From assembly GCF_029222705.1 (NCBI RefSeq), contig NZ_JARGZF010000002.1, positions 992,001 to 1,056,000 of the forward strand: 64,000 nt of DNA. The letters run 5' to 3'. Position 1 is the first letter of the stretch. Each line of letters begins with the position of its first letter. Source of the DNA: Knoellia sp. p5-6-4 (GTDB taxonomy: Bacteria > Actinomycetota > Actinomycetes > Actinomycetales > Dermatophilaceae). The notes under the pieces were generated by a model. The model saw only the letters and a program-made list of their open reading frames with translations, made no database searches and had not been told where the DNA came from. Shown in pieces: positions 15,948 through 24,493 of the stretch. The position numbers and the translations under genes were made by a program.

Positions 15948-17158
15948 GAGACACCTCCCTCGATCGTGGCGACGAGGTGTCGACGGCCGCGGTCGACGAC
16001 GAAGCCGGAGCCGACCAGCACCGCACCGACCAGCAGGAAGAGCGTGGCCCCGGAGATGATCGGCGCGAAGACCGCGAACGCCTGCACCGTGGTGAAGACG
16101 ACCAGCGCCCCGGTGGCGAGCACCGTGAGCCGAGTCGTGTCCCGCAGGGTGCCGAGCACGGCATACCAGCCGGCGGCGGCGAGGTAGACCGCGACGCTCA
16201 CGAACGCGTGCAGGTATGCCGTGCCGGTCACCTCGCTGGCGTCCGTCACCCCGGGGTCCCACAGGACGAGCAGCAGCCCGGCCCCCAGGGCGGCCACCGG
16301 CGCGACGAGCTCCAGACGGCCCTCGCGGTCGGCCAGCAACAGGGCCGCGGCGGCCGCCACGGCTGCCACGACGAGGCCCAGGGTGAGCAGGGCCGGCCAG
16401 CGGAAGTCCTCGGTGGTGACGAACGGCAGGGCCGCGGCGAACAACCCGATCAGCACGAGCAGGGCGCCGACCTCGCGCCACGGCACCGCGAACCGTGGCA
16501 GCAGGCGGCTGGCGTGCAGCACCGCCACGGACGCGGCGACCAGGCCCCCCACGAGCAGGGCCGCGACGAAACCCATGCCGCTGTCGGCGGAGTCGGCCAC
16601 GTGCCAGACGAACCACGCGGTGCTGATGGACAGGCCGACGAGCAGCGGGCTGACGGCGGCGACCGCGTAGGCGTAGAGCAGGGCGCCGAGGCCCCAGATG
16701 CCGAGCAGGCGCGGCTCGTAGGCCGGCACCTGCAGGCTCTGCGCCGCTTGGAAGACGACCGCGCCGAAGCTGAGAGCCGCCAGGACCCGCGCCGCGCCGA
16801 CGACCGCCGAGCCACCCCATCGCGGCCGGCGCCCCGCAACGGCCTCGGCCGCGGCCGTGAGGCCCAGCCACAGCAGCACCACGAGGGTGAAGCGCAGTCC
16901 CGGGGTGAGCCGGTCGAGGTTCGCCGCCACGAGCCACAGCACGCCGACTCCGAAGAAGCAGACGCCCAGGCCGAGCAGCAGGCGCACCAGCGAGAAGCGC
17001 CGCACCGCAACGTATCTCGCACGAATGGCATCGGCGGTCGGCGCCTCGAGCAGGCCCAGGGCCTGCCACTGACGGAGCTCGCCCTCGAGCCAGGCGAGCT
17101 GCCCCGGCTTCACGGGCGCAGGTGCCGGCGCGGGGCCGGGAACGGGGCTGCTGGTCAT
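15944..17158 (-). CDS. DUF2157 polytopic membrane protein
   Basis: 404 residues. A Pro/Ala-rich N-terminus leads into LAWLEGELRQWQALGLL and ADAIRARY, the soluble DUF2157 helix pair, then about ten hydrophobic segments from residue ~55 to the end. Biochemical role unknown. The ATG has GGGAG nine bases upstream. The gene is coupled by an ATGA overlap to the GDYXXLXY gene downstream; in other genomes the two are sometimes fused with DUF4401, which suggests one membrane complex. Confidence 0.85.
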   Translation of the reverse strand: MTSSPVPGPAPAPAPVKPGQLAWLEGELRQWQALGLLEAPTADAIRARYVAVRRFSLVRLLLGLGVCFFGVGVLWLVAANLDRLTPGLRFTLVVLLWLGLTAAAEAVAGRRPRWGGSAVVGAARVLAALSFGAVVFQAAQSLQVPAYEPRLLGIWGLGALLYAYAVAAVSPLLVGLSISTAWFVWHVADSADSGMGFVAALLVGGLVAASVAVLHASRLLPRFAVPWREVGALLVLIGLFAAALPFVTTEDFRWPALLTLGLVVAAVAAAAALLLADREGRLELVAPVAALGAGLLLVLWDPGVTDASEVTGTAYLHAFVSVAVYLAAAGWYAVLGTLRDTTRLTVLATGALVVFTTVQAFAVFAPIISGATLFLLVGAVLVGSGFVVDRGRRHLVATIEGGVS

Positions 17159-17256
17159 CGCGTGCTCCCAGGGTCGGTGGACCGTTGGGGCACAGTGTCG
17201 GGCTGCGGCAGCCTGGCGCGCCTGAGTTCTCCTACTTATCCGCCGAACGGCTGGCA

Positions 17257-17272
17257 GGCGCGGCTACGCGCC
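17257..17272. terminator. Short hairpin over the kynA stop codon
   Basis: GGCGCG-GCTA-CGCGCC makes a 6-bp stem with a 4-base loop that contains the stop codon of the leftward tryptophan dioxygenase gene. A weak terminator candidate. Confidence 0.3.
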
Positions 17273-18127
17273 GATCCGCGTGCGCACGGCATACAGCTCG
17301 GGGAAGAAGGTGAGGTCGAGCGCCCGACGCAGGAAGTCGACGCCGGAGGACCCGCCGGTGCCGACCTTGTGCCCGATGGTGCGGGTGACGACCTGCAGGT
17401 GGCGGAAGCGCCAGTTCTGGAAGTTGTCCTCGATGTCGACGAGCTCCTCGCAGGTCTCGTAGACGCCCCAGTGCTCGGCGGGGTCGGCGTAGACGGCGGC
17501 GAAGACGTCGACGAGGTCCTCGTCCATCCGGTAGGGCTTGGTCACGTCGCGTTCGAGCACCGCGGCCGGGATGGCGTAGCCGCGGCGGTGCAGGTAGCGC
17601 AGGAACTCGTCGTAGAGGCTCGGCTCCTCGAGCGCCTCCGCCAGCAGCTGCTGCGCGGTCGGGTCGTGGTCGAAGACGGCCACCATGTCGCGGTTCTTGT
17701 TGCCGAGCATGAACTCGACCGCCCGGTACTGGTAGCTCTGGAAGCCGGACGAGGTCGCGAGGAACGGCCGGATCAGGGCGTACTCGCTCGGCGTGAGCGT
17801 GGCCAGCACCGACCACTGCTCGGTGAGCTGGTTCTGGATGTGCTTGACCCGAGCCAGGCGCTTCAGGGCGGGTGCGAGGTCGTCGGTCGTCAGCAGGGCG
17901 CGGGCCGAGCGCAGCTCGTGGAGCATGAGCTTGAGCCACAGCTCGGCGACCTGGTGCTGCACGATGAAGAGCAGCTCGTCGTGCTGGGGCGGCGTGCTGC
18001 GGGGGTGCTGGGCCGACAGCAAGCGGTCGAGGTCGAGGTAGGACCCGTAGGACATGCTCGAGGAGAAGTCCCGCTGGATCCCCTCCTCCAGCTCGCGCTG
18101 GGACCGTGCGTCGGAGGCGTCGCTCAT
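17264..18127 (-). CDS. kynA: Tryptophan 2,3-dioxygenase
   Basis: 287-residue heme dioxygenase that opens the indole ring of L-tryptophan to N-formylkynurenine. Seen: SMSYGSYLDLDRLLSAQ, HDELLFIVQHQVAELWLKLM (substrate-binding face), FQSYQYRAVEFMLGNKN, FRHLQVVTRTIGHKVGTGG with the proximal heme-ligand His region, and FFPELYAVRTRI at the C-terminus. The start MSDASDAR is set by a leaderless TAGGGT promoter. Kynureninase and formamidase of the pathway are not adjacent here. Confidence 0.95.
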   Translation of the reverse strand: MSDASDARSQRELEEGIQRDFSSSMSYGSYLDLDRLLSAQHPRSTPPQHDELLFIVQHQVAELWLKLMLHELRSARALLTTDDLAPALKRLARVKHIQNQLTEQWSVLATLTPSEYALIRPFLATSSGFQSYQYRAVEFMLGNKNRDMVAVFDHDPTAQQLLAEALEEPSLYDEFLRYLHRRGYAIPAAVLERDVTKPYRMDEDLVDVFAAVYADPAEHWGVYETCEELVDIEDNFQNWRFRHLQVVTRTIGHKVGTGGSSGVDFLRRALDLTFFPELYAVRTRIGA

Positions 18128-18134
18128 GGCGCAC

Positions 18135-18140
18135 ACCCTA
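18135..18140 (-). promoter_or_regulatory. -10 box TAGGGT of kynA, leaderless configuration
   Basis: On the minus strand TAGGGT is followed by seven bases (GTGCGCC) and the kynA ATG; no ribosome binding site fits. Confidence 0.6.
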
Positions 18141-18148
18141 GACGGCAC

Positions 18149-18188
18149 GCCGCGGGGCCGGCAGGTGCGTCCCTGCCGGCCCCGCGGC
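18149..18188. terminator. Strong 17-bp stem hairpin after the aldo/keto reductase gene
   Basis: GCCGCGGGGCCGGCAGG and its exact complement CCTGCCGGCCCCGCGGC flank a 6-base loop. It lies 30 bases past the reductase stop and just before the kynA promoter, so it probably insulates the two leftward genes. No T-run follows, as is common in actinobacteria. Confidence 0.7.
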
Positions 18189-18218
18189 CGCTGACTCAGC
18201 GCACTCGGGCGTGACGGC

Positions 18219-19055
18219 TCAGGCCCAGAACGCGTCCGGGTCCGGGCCGGTGCGGTGGCCGCGGTCGAGCTTCTCGATGGCGGCCAGGTCGTCGACGTCG
18301 AGCGAGAAGCCGAAGATGTCGAAGTTCTCGGCGATGCGGCTCGGGGTCACCGACTTGGGGATGACGACGTTGCCGATGTCGATGTGCCAGCGCAGGATCG
18401 CCTGCGCCGGCGTGACGCCGTGCTTGGCCGCGACCTTCGCGATCGTCTCGTCCTGCAGGACGTCGCCGCCCGAGGCCAGCGGGCTCCACGCCTCGGTGAC
18501 GATGCCGTTGGCGGCGTGGAACGCGCGCAGCTCGGTCTGCTGCAGGTAGGGGTGCAGCTCGACCTGGTTGATGGCCGGCAGCTCACCGGTCTCGTCGAGC
18601 AGCCGCTGCAGGTGCGGCACGTGGAAGTTGCAGACGCCGACGGCGCGCACGCGACCCTCCTCGCGCAGGCGGAGCAGGGCCTTCCACGTGTCGACGAAGG
18701 CGTCCTGCTTCGGGGCCGGCCAGTGGATGAGGTAGAGGTCGAGGGTGTCGAGCCCGAGGCGCTTCATCGAGGCGTCGAAGGCGGTGAGGGTGGAGTCGAA
18801 GCCCTGGTCGTCGTTCCACACCTTGGTGGTGACGAACAGGTCCCCGCGGTCGACGCTCGACTTCGCGATCGCCTCGCCGGTGCCCTCCTCGTTGCCGTAG
18901 ATCCGGGCCGTGTCGATGCTGCGGTAGCCGGTCTCGATGGCGGTCGTCACTGCGGCGACCACCTCGTCCTCGGGCACCTGCCAGACCCCGAAGCCGAGCT
19001 GCGGGATCTCGATGCTGGACGTTCCGGCGGACAGGGTGAGGTTCGGGACAGTCAT
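18219..19055 (-). CDS. Aldo/keto reductase
   Basis: 278-residue NADPH-dependent AKR (AKR5-like, 2,5-diketo-gluconate reductase group). The catalytic tetrad is visible: Asp and Tyr in [11 protein letters not shown], Lys in FVTTKVWND, His in [14 protein letters not shown] contacts are in PLASGG and [14 protein letters not shown]. It reduces aldehydes and ketones in the cytoplasm; the physiological substrate is unknown. The start MTVPNLTLS follows a TACAGT box by seven bases. Monocistronic, closed by the strong hairpin downstream. Confidence 0.94.
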   Translation of the reverse strand: MTVPNLTLSAGTSSIEIPQLGFGVWQVPEDEVVAAVTTAIETGYRSIDTARIYGNEEGTGEAIAKSSVDRGDLFVTTKVWNDDQGFDSTLTAFDASMKRLGLDTLDLYLIHWPAPKQDAFVDTWKALLRLREEGRVRAVGVCNFHVPHLQRLLDETGELPAINQVELHPYLQQTELRAFHAANGIVTEAWSPLASGGDVLQDETIAKVAAKHGVTPAQAILRWHIDIGNVVIPKSVTPSRIAENFDIFGFSLDVDDLAAIEKLDRGHRTGPDPDAFWA

Positions 19056-19062
19056 GTGCCCG

Positions 19063-19068
19063 ACTGTA
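19063..19068 (-). promoter_or_regulatory. -10 box TACAGT of the aldo/keto reductase, leaderless configuration
   Basis: Minus-strand TACAGT, seven-base spacer CGGGCAC, then the ATG. It partly overlaps one copy of the iterated GTATGCC heptamer. Confidence 0.5.
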
Positions 19069-19192
19069 TGCCGCGTGTCAGCGGCGCACCTCGTGGGCCG
19101 CCTGCCGGGACGGCGGGGAACAAGACGAGAACGTGCAGTGTTGAAGGCGCCATCGAGGGGGCGGTGCCGAACCGTTGCGGAGGGACCCCGAG

Positions 19193-20086
19193 ATGACCCG
19201 CACCACCCCCGCCGAGCCGCCGCCTCCAATGGGGACCGAGCGGCCCGAGAGCCTCGCCCGGCGACGCCCCGTCGCGACGTTCCTGCTCCTGGCACTGGGC
19301 ATCGGCTGGCCTGTGCTCGTCGTTCCCGCGATCGGTGGACTGCCGTTCGAGCCGTTCCTCCTCGTCCTCGTCTACGTCGCCCTGCTGGGCTCTGCGCTGC
19401 TCGTGACCCGCTGGGCGGACGGCCCCGGCGCTGCCCGCCGGCTGCTCCGCCGGACGCTGGCCTGGCGCGTCGGCGTGGGCCGGTGGGCGGTCGTCGTGCT
19501 GGCCATGCCCGTGCTCACGCTCGCGGTCGCCGCTGTGTCGGGCACGCTGCAGGACTCGGAACGCAGCTGGCTGGCCTCGACCGGCTTCTACCTGTTCGAC
19601 ATCCTGGTCTTCGGCGCCCTGCTCCTGAACCTGTGGGAGGAGACCGCATGGGGCGGCTTCGTGCAGTCGCGCCTCATGGCCGGTCACGGCCTCTTCCTCG
19701 GGTCGCTGCTGACGGCACCGGCGTTCGCCGCGATCCACGTGCCGCTCCTCTTCGAGCCCGGGTGGACGTGGTCGCAGGTCGCGGGCGGGCTGGCGCTGCT
19801 CTTCGGCCTCGCACCGGTCTACCGCTACCTGCTGGGCATGCACCTGCTCGACACGGGGGGCAGCGTGCTCGTCATCGCGGTCCAGCACGCGTCGTGGAAC
19901 ACCGCCACCCGCATGGACGAGGTCGACGGCTCGTGGCAGGCCGTCGTCGCCGTCGTCGTCCTCACCGTGGCACTGGCCGTCCACCGCCGCGTGCGCCGGT
20001 CCGGCCGTCCGACGGGCGTGGAGGCCGAGGAGGCGGCCGCGCGGACCTGGCTGGCACCCGCGGCGCAGGTCCCCGGACAGCACTGA
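19193..20086 (+). CDS. CPBP-family intramembrane metalloprotease-like protein
   Basis: 297 residues with about eight hydrophobic segments. The CPBP (type II CAAX prenyl protease/bacteriocin-processing) motifs are [15 protein letters not shown] near residue 150, [11 protein letters not shown], and [10 protein letters not shown]. The two adjacent Glu and the two His that bind zinc are kept, but the usual Arg of EExxxR is replaced by Gly. The start [10 protein letters not shown] has GGAGGG eight bases upstream. Substrate unknown; such proteins act in the membrane, sometimes in immunity to their own bacteriocins, but no bacteriocin genes are near. Confidence 0.85.
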   Translation: MTRTTPAEPPPPMGTERPESLARRRPVATFLLLALGIGWPVLVVPAIGGLPFEPFLLVLVYVALLGSALLVTRWADGPGAARRLLRRTLAWRVGVGRWAVVVLAMPVLTLAVAAVSGTLQDSERSWLASTGFYLFDILVFGALLLNLWEETAWGGFVQSRLMAGHGLFLGSLLTAPAFAAIHVPLLFEPGWTWSQVAGGLALLFGLAPVYRYLLGMHLLDTGGSVLVIAVQHASWNTATRMDEVDGSWQAVVAVVVLTVALAVHRRVRRSGRPTGVEAEEAAARTWLAPAAQVPGQH

Positions 20087-20118
20087 TCCGGGCGCGATCC
20101 GGGCGCCCACGGCATACG

Positions 20119-20146
20119 GCGCAGTGTTGGCGACCCCACACTGCGC
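20119..20146. terminator. Hairpin after the CPBP protease gene
   Basis: GCGCAGTGT and ACACTGCGC form a 9-bp perfect stem around a 10-base loop, between the protease stop and the accA promoter. Confidence 0.55.
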
Positions 20147-20174
20147 GGGTGGTCCTGACGCCGCGGCAAGACGC

Positions 20175-20180
20175 TAGGCT
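20175..20180 (+). promoter_or_regulatory. -10 box TAGGCT of accA, leaderless configuration
   Basis: TAGGCT, seven bases (CCGCGCC), then the accA ATG, with no Shine-Dalgarno. Confidence 0.6.
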
Positions 20181-20187
20181 CCGCGCC

Positions 20188-21963
20188 ATGGCGCCCATCA
20201 GCAAGGTTCTCATTGCCAACCGCGGCGAGATCGCCGTCCGCATCGCACGTGCCTGCAAGGACAGCGGCATCGGCTCCGTGGCGGTCTACGCCGACCCCGA
20301 CCGCGACGCGCTGCACGTCAAGGTTGCCGACGAGGCCTTCGCGCTGGGCGGGTCCACCCCCGGTGACAGCTACCTCGTGCAGGAGAAGCTGCTCGACGTG
20401 GCCAAGCGCGCGGGCGCCGACGCCGTGCACCCGGGCTACGGGTTCCTCGCCGAGAACGCCTCCTTCGCCCAGGCCGTCATCGACGCCGGGCTCACCTGGA
20501 TCGGCCCCTCCCCCGAGGCCATCGACAGCCTCGGCGACAAGGTCAAGGCCCGGCACATCGCCGCGAGGGCCAAGGCCCCGCTGGTGCCCGGCACCCCCGA
20601 CCCGGTCGAGAACGCCATCGAGGTCATCGACTTCGCCGAGAAGCACGGCCTGCCCGTCGCCATCAAGGCGGCCTACGGCGGTGGCGGCCGCGGTCTGAAG
20701 GTCGCCCGCACCCTGGAGGAGATCCCCGAGCTGTTCGACTCTGCGACGCGCGAGGCGGTCGCCGCGTTCGGACGCGGGGAGTGCTTCGTCGAGCGCTACC
20801 TCGACAAGCCCCGGCACGTCGAGACCCAGTGCCTGGCCGACATGCACGGCAACGTCGTCGTCGTCTCGACGCGCGACTGCTCGCTGCAGCGCCGCCACCA
20901 GAAGCTCGTCGAGGAGGCTCCGGCGCCCTTCCTCTCCGACGCGCAGAACGCCGAGCTCTACCGCGCCTCCAAGGCGATCCTCAAGGAGGCCGGCTACACC
21001 GGTGCCGGCACCTGTGAGTTCCTCGTCGGGCAGGACGGCACCATCTCCTTCCTCGAGGTCAACACCCGGCTGCAGGTCGAGCACCCCGTGACCGAGGAGG
21101 TCACGGGCATCGACCTCGTCCGCGAGCAGTTCCGCATCGCGAACGGCGAGCCCCTCGGCTACAGCGACCCCACCCCGCGGGCGCACTCGATCGAGTTCCG
21201 CATCAACGGCGAGGACGCCGGTCGCAACTTCCTTCCCGCCCCGGGCACGGTGAGCGTCTTCCAGCCCCCGTCGGGTCCCGGCGTCCGGCTCGACAGCGGC
21301 ATCGTCGAGGGCGATACCATCGCCGGCGCGTTCGACTCGATGCTCGCCAAGCTCATCGTCACCGGCCACGACCGCAAGCAGGCCCTGCAGCGGGCCCGTC
21401 GGGCGCTGGCTGAGTTCGTGGTCGAGGGCATGCCGACCGTGCTGCCCTTCCACCGCGCGGTGCTCGACGACGAGGCCTTCGACCCGAGCGACGCGGGCGA
21501 GCCGTTCACCGTGCACACCCGGTGGATCGAGACCGAGTGGGACAACACCATCGAGCCCTACAGCGGACCGGTGGCCGAGGCCCCCGAGGAGCAGGGCGAG
21601 CGGCAGACGGTCGTCGTCGAGGTCGGCGGCAAGCGCCTCGAGGTCGTGCTGCCCGGCGGCCTGAACCTCGGTGGGGGCGGTGGCGCGGCGGCCAAGAAGA
21701 AGGCTCCGAAACGCTCCGGTGGCGGCAAGGCCGGCGCCGCGGTCTCGGGTGACTCCCTGACCGCCCCCATGCAGGGCACCATCGTCAAGATCGCCGTCGA
21801 GGAGGGTCAGGAGGTCGCCGAGGGCGAGCTCGTCGTGGTGCTCGAGGCGATGAAGATGGAGCAGCCGATCAACGCCCACAAGTCCGGCACCATCACCGGC
21901 CTGTCGGCCGAGGTGGGCCAGACGGTGACCAACGGCGCGGTCATCGCCGACATCAAGGACTGA
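20188..21963 (+). CDS. accA: Acetyl/propionyl-CoA carboxylase alpha subunit (biotin carboxylase plus BCCP)
   Basis: 591-residue actinobacterial AccA-type protein. Biotin carboxylase occupies about residues 1-450: [26 protein letters not shown], the ATP-grasp glycine loop [31 protein letters not shown] and [14 protein letters not shown]. After a Gly/Lys-rich linker (about 490-515) the biotinyl domain holds EAMKMEQP with the biotinylated Lys at 556. It carboxylates biotin using ATP and bicarbonate, then serves one or more beta subunits; the beta gene at 12.2-13.8 kb is a possible partner. The start is set by a leaderless promoter. Monocistronic, ending in a strong hairpin. Confidence 0.96.
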   Translation: MAPISKVLIANRGEIAVRIARACKDSGIGSVAVYADPDRDALHVKVADEAFALGGSTPGDSYLVQEKLLDVAKRAGADAVHPGYGFLAENASFAQAVIDAGLTWIGPSPEAIDSLGDKVKARHIAARAKAPLVPGTPDPVENAIEVIDFAEKHGLPVAIKAAYGGGGRGLKVARTLEEIPELFDSATREAVAAFGRGECFVERYLDKPRHVETQCLADMHGNVVVVSTRDCSLQRRHQKLVEEAPAPFLSDAQNAELYRASKAILKEAGYTGAGTCEFLVGQDGTISFLEVNTRLQVEHPVTEEVTGIDLVREQFRIANGEPLGYSDPTPRAHSIEFRINGEDAGRNFLPAPGTVSVFQPPSGPGVRLDSGIVEGDTIAGAFDSMLAKLIVTGHDRKQALQRARRALAEFVVEGMPTVLPFHRAVLDDEAFDPSDAGEPFTVHTRWIETEWDNTIEPYSGPVAEAPEEQGERQTVVVEVGGKRLEVVLPGGLNLGGGGGAAAKKKAPKRSGGGKAGAAVSGDSLTAPMQGTIVKIAVEEGQEVAEGELVVVLEAMKMEQPINAHKSGTITGLSAEVGQTVTNGAVIADIKD

Positions 21964-22004
21964 CCCCCCGCAAGAGACCAGTGGCACCGCGGTGCCGGCA
22001 CGGA

Positions 22005-22035
22005 CGAGGGCGCCTCCCGGTGGGAGGCGCCCTCG
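22005..22035. terminator. Two-way terminator after accA
   Basis: CGAGGGCGCCTCCC and GGGAGGCGCCCTCG form a 14-bp perfect stem with a 3-base loop, between the convergent accA and proline-repeat genes. No T-run on either side. Confidence 0.8.
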
Positions 22036-22053
22036 GTCATGTATGCCGCGTGC

Positions 22054-22830
22054 TCAGGACTGCCCGAAGGGCGGCAGGCGCTTCTCGGCACCACTCTCGG
22101 GAGCCTCGCCGGTGTCCGGCCCGGGTCCGGGGGTGGTGGTGCTCCCCGGCTCGTCGGTGGGGACCTGGGCGGGACCGCCGGTGTCGGGCTGGTCGCCACC
22201 CGGGGTGCCGGGAGCCGCCTGCGCCTCGCCCTGCTGGGTCGGGCCGCCCTGGGGCAGCGGCTCGTCGCTGCCGCCCCGGGGGGCGCCGCTCCCGGCGTCG
22301 CCGCGGCTCTCGGGGCGCAGGCCCTCCTCCAGCGGCCCGCCGGGCTGACCGGGCTGCTGGCCGCCACCCGGCGTCATCGGCTCGTCGAGCGACCCCGGCT
22401 GCTGGGCATCGTCACCGGGCAGCGGCTGCGGGTTGGGCGCAGGGACTTCGTCGGAGGAGGCTTCCTGCTGCGGGAACGGACCGGGCTCGGGCATGGGGGT
22501 GGGTCCCGGCTCGGGCATGGGCGTGGGACCGGGTTCCGGCACCGGCGTGGGCCCCGGCTCCGGCATCGGGGTCGGCCCGGGCTCAGGCACCGGCTTGGGA
22601 CCGGGCTCGGGAAGCGGCTCCGGGATCGGCTCGCCCGGCACGGGCTGGCTGCCCTCTGGCGGCAGGCCGAGCTTGTCGCGAAGGGCGTCGCCGCCGCGGT
22701 CGACGTGCTCGGAGTACTTCCCGCCGGTTCGCTGGTCGACGACGTCCTCGACCTTCTCGATCGCGCAGGCAGCCTGCTCCGGGTTGCCCTTGACGAAGTC
22801 CTTGACCTTGTCCATGAATCCGCCGGCCAT
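22054..22830 (-). CDS. MT0933-type antitoxin-like protein with long Pro-rich repeat tail
   Basis: 258 residues. Residues 1-50 (MAGGFMDKVKDFVKGNPEQA, then KVEDVVDQRTGGKYSEHVDR) match the small Rv0909/MT0933 antitoxin-like domain. The rest is low-complexity: an octapeptide array TPMPEPGP/TPVPEPGP of about five units near residues 80-120, then Gly/Pro/Gln/Asp-rich sequence. GAGG lies six bases before the ATG. The M. tuberculosis relative is described with a neighbouring SRPBCC-type toxin, but no such gene is adjacent here, so a toxin-antitoxin role is doubtful. The tail suggests a disordered, perhaps cell-envelope or scaffold role. Confidence 0.75.
   Translation of the reverse strand: MAGGFMDKVKDFVKGNPEQAACAIEKVEDVVDQRTGGKYSEHVDRGGDALRDKLGLPPEGSQPVPGEPIPEPLPEPGPKPVPEPGPTPMPEPGPTPVPEPGPTPMPEPGPTPMPEPGPFPQQEASSDEVPAPNPQPLPGDDAQQPGSLDEPMTPGGGQQPGQPGGPLEEGLRPESRGDAGSGAPRGGSDEPLPQGGPTQQGEAQAAPGTPGGDQPDTGGPAQVPTDEPGSTTTPGPGPDTGEAPESGAEKRLPPFGQS
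22481..22620. repeat. 24-bp coding tandem repeats (TPxPEPGP octapeptides)
   Basis: Imperfect 24-base units built on GGGCTCGGGCATGGGGGT encode five to six copies of an eight-residue Pro/Glu/Gly repeat on the minus strand. Unit spacing stays a multiple of three, so copy number can change without frameshift. Confidence 0.8.
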
Positions 22831-23034
22831 GTGTGCCTCGTTTCTGTGGGGTTCAGCCTTCGTATCGACCCTAGCGACGGGTCCCGGAGACGGCTCGCCG
22901 AGCGACCGCCGGCAGGTATGCCGGGTGCCCACCTCCGCTGTCCACACCCCCGCGTCCCGCGCCCCACGGCCCGGCACCGGCGGGGTCACCGCCATGTCCC
23001 GGACTCGGCTGAGGGCGAGATCGACCTGATCGCT

Positions 23035-24441
23035 CTAGTGTGGGGCGTGCAGCTGGCGGGCTGCTTCGGCGACCGACCCCGACAGCGACGGGTAGACCGT
23101 GAACGTCCCCGCCAGCTGGTCGACCGTGAGCCCGTGCTGCACGGCCAGCGTGACCGGGTAGATCAGCTCGGAGGCGCGGGGCGCGACGATCACACCACCG
23201 ACCACCGTGCCGATTCCCTTGCGGGCGAACAGTTTCACGAAGCCGTCGGTGATGCCCTGCATCTTCGCCCGCGGGTTCGTGGCGAGCGGCAGCATGAGCG
23301 AGTCTGCGTCGACGAGGCCCTCGTCGACGTCCTTCTGCGAGAAGCCCACCGTGGCGATCTCCGGGTCGGTGAAGATGTTGGCCGAGACCGCCCGCAGGTT
23401 GATCGGGTGCACCGCGTCGCCGAGGGCGTGCGCCATCGCGATGCGGCCCTGCATCGCCGCGACGGAGGCCAGCGGCAGCACCCCGGTGCAGTCGCCCGCG
23501 GCGTAGATGCCGCGCACCGACGTCCGCGAGACGCGGTCGACGGCGACGTGGCCCGAGGGCTTGAGCTGCACGCCGACCTCCTCGAGGCCGATGCCGTCGG
23601 TCTGCGGGATCGAGCCGACGGCGAGCAGGGCGTGGCTGCCCTCGACCTCGCGCCCGTCCTCGAGCCGCACCAGCACGCCGGTCTCGGTGCGCTCGACGGC
23701 AGCCATGCGCGAGCGGTCGAGCACCTCCATGCCCCGCTTGCGGAAGACCTCCTCGATCACCGTTGCGGCGTCGGCGTCCTCCCCCGGGAGCACGCGGTCG
23801 CGCGACGACACGAGCGTCACCTGCGAACCCAGCCCGAGGTAGGCCTGCGCGAGCTCGGCGCCCGTGACACCGGACCCGACCACGACGAGCTTCTCGGGGA
23901 GTTCCTTGAGGTTGTAGATCTGCTGCCAGGTGAGGACCCGCTCGCCATCCGGCTGCGCCGTGGGCATCACCCGCGGCGTCGCACCGGTGGCGAGGAGGAC
24001 CACGTCCGCGGCGACCTCCTCGACGCCGCCGTCGGTGAGCTCAGCCCGCACCAGCGACGGCGACACGAGGCGCCCCGTGCCGGGCAGCACCCGCACCCCG
24101 TCCGCCTCGAGGCGGCGACCGATGTCGCGGCTCTGGGCTGCGGCCAGGCTCATGACGCGCCGGTTCACGGCCACGAGCTCGGCCACCGAGTCGGCGACCT
24201 CGTCGCCCTCGGTGTCCTCGAGGTGTACCCCGAGGTCGGCGGCGGTCTCGAACTGCGACATGAAGTCCGCCGTGGAGATGAGGGCCTTCGACGGCACACA
24301 GTCGGTGAGCACCGCTGCACCCCCGAGGCCGTCGCGGTCGACCACGGTGACCTTCGCGCCGAGGTGCGCTGCCACGAGGGCCGCCTCGTAGCCGCCGGGG
24401 CCACCGCCGAGGATCACGACTGAGGTCTCAGGTGCATTCAC
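23035..24441 (-). CDS. lpdA: NAD(P)H-quinone dehydrogenase of the LpdA type (flavoprotein disulfide reductase family)
   Basis: 468 residues with dihydrolipoamide dehydrogenase architecture: FAD site VILGGGPGGYEAALVAA, NAD site VVVGSGVTGAELAQAY near 180, GIYAAGDCTGVLPLASVAA, and a C-terminal dimer domain. The redox-active CxxxxC is missing its first Cys (GGAAVLTDCVPSKALIS), and the His-Glu pair of true Lpd is not evident (TFTVYPSLSGSVAEAA). The same change is known in mycobacterial LpdA (Rv3303c), which reduces quinones rather than lipoamide. Start GTG at VNAPETSVVILGG. Divergent, with a short gap, from the purine nucleoside phosphorylase gene. Confidence 0.9.
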   Translation of the reverse strand: MNAPETSVVILGGGPGGYEAALVAAHLGAKVTVVDRDGLGGAAVLTDCVPSKALISTADFMSQFETAADLGVHLEDTEGDEVADSVAELVAVNRRVMSLAAAQSRDIGRRLEADGVRVLPGTGRLVSPSLVRAELTDGGVEEVAADVVLLATGATPRVMPTAQPDGERVLTWQQIYNLKELPEKLVVVGSGVTGAELAQAYLGLGSQVTLVSSRDRVLPGEDADAATVIEEVFRKRGMEVLDRSRMAAVERTETGVLVRLEDGREVEGSHALLAVGSIPQTDGIGLEEVGVQLKPSGHVAVDRVSRTSVRGIYAAGDCTGVLPLASVAAMQGRIAMAHALGDAVHPINLRAVSANIFTDPEIATVGFSQKDVDEGLVDADSLMLPLATNPRAKMQGITDGFVKLFARKGIGTVVGGVIVAPRASELIYPVTLAVQHGLTVDQLAGTFTVYPSLSGSVAEAARQLHAPH

Positions 24442-24480
24442 GGCCCCATCCAACCATCCGGCCGTCGTCGCGACCGTGGG

Positions 24481-24486
24481 TAGGCT
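24481..24486 (+). promoter_or_regulatory. -10 box TAGGCT of the PNP gene, leaderless configuration
   Basis: TAGGCT followed by seven bases (TCCCCCC) and a GTG start. The spacer is pyrimidine-only, so no ribosome binding site exists. Confidence 0.6.
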
Positions 24487-24493
24487 TCCCCCC

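Noticed and set aside
15977-18214. 745-codon plus-strand frame across DUF2157 and kynA
   Set aside because: Runs antisense through two unrelated real genes and their intergenic gap; no motif.
22481-22620. Tandem repeats considered as a CRISPR array
   Set aside because: No unique spacers; units are contiguous, 24 bases, and code for TPxPEPGP in frame.
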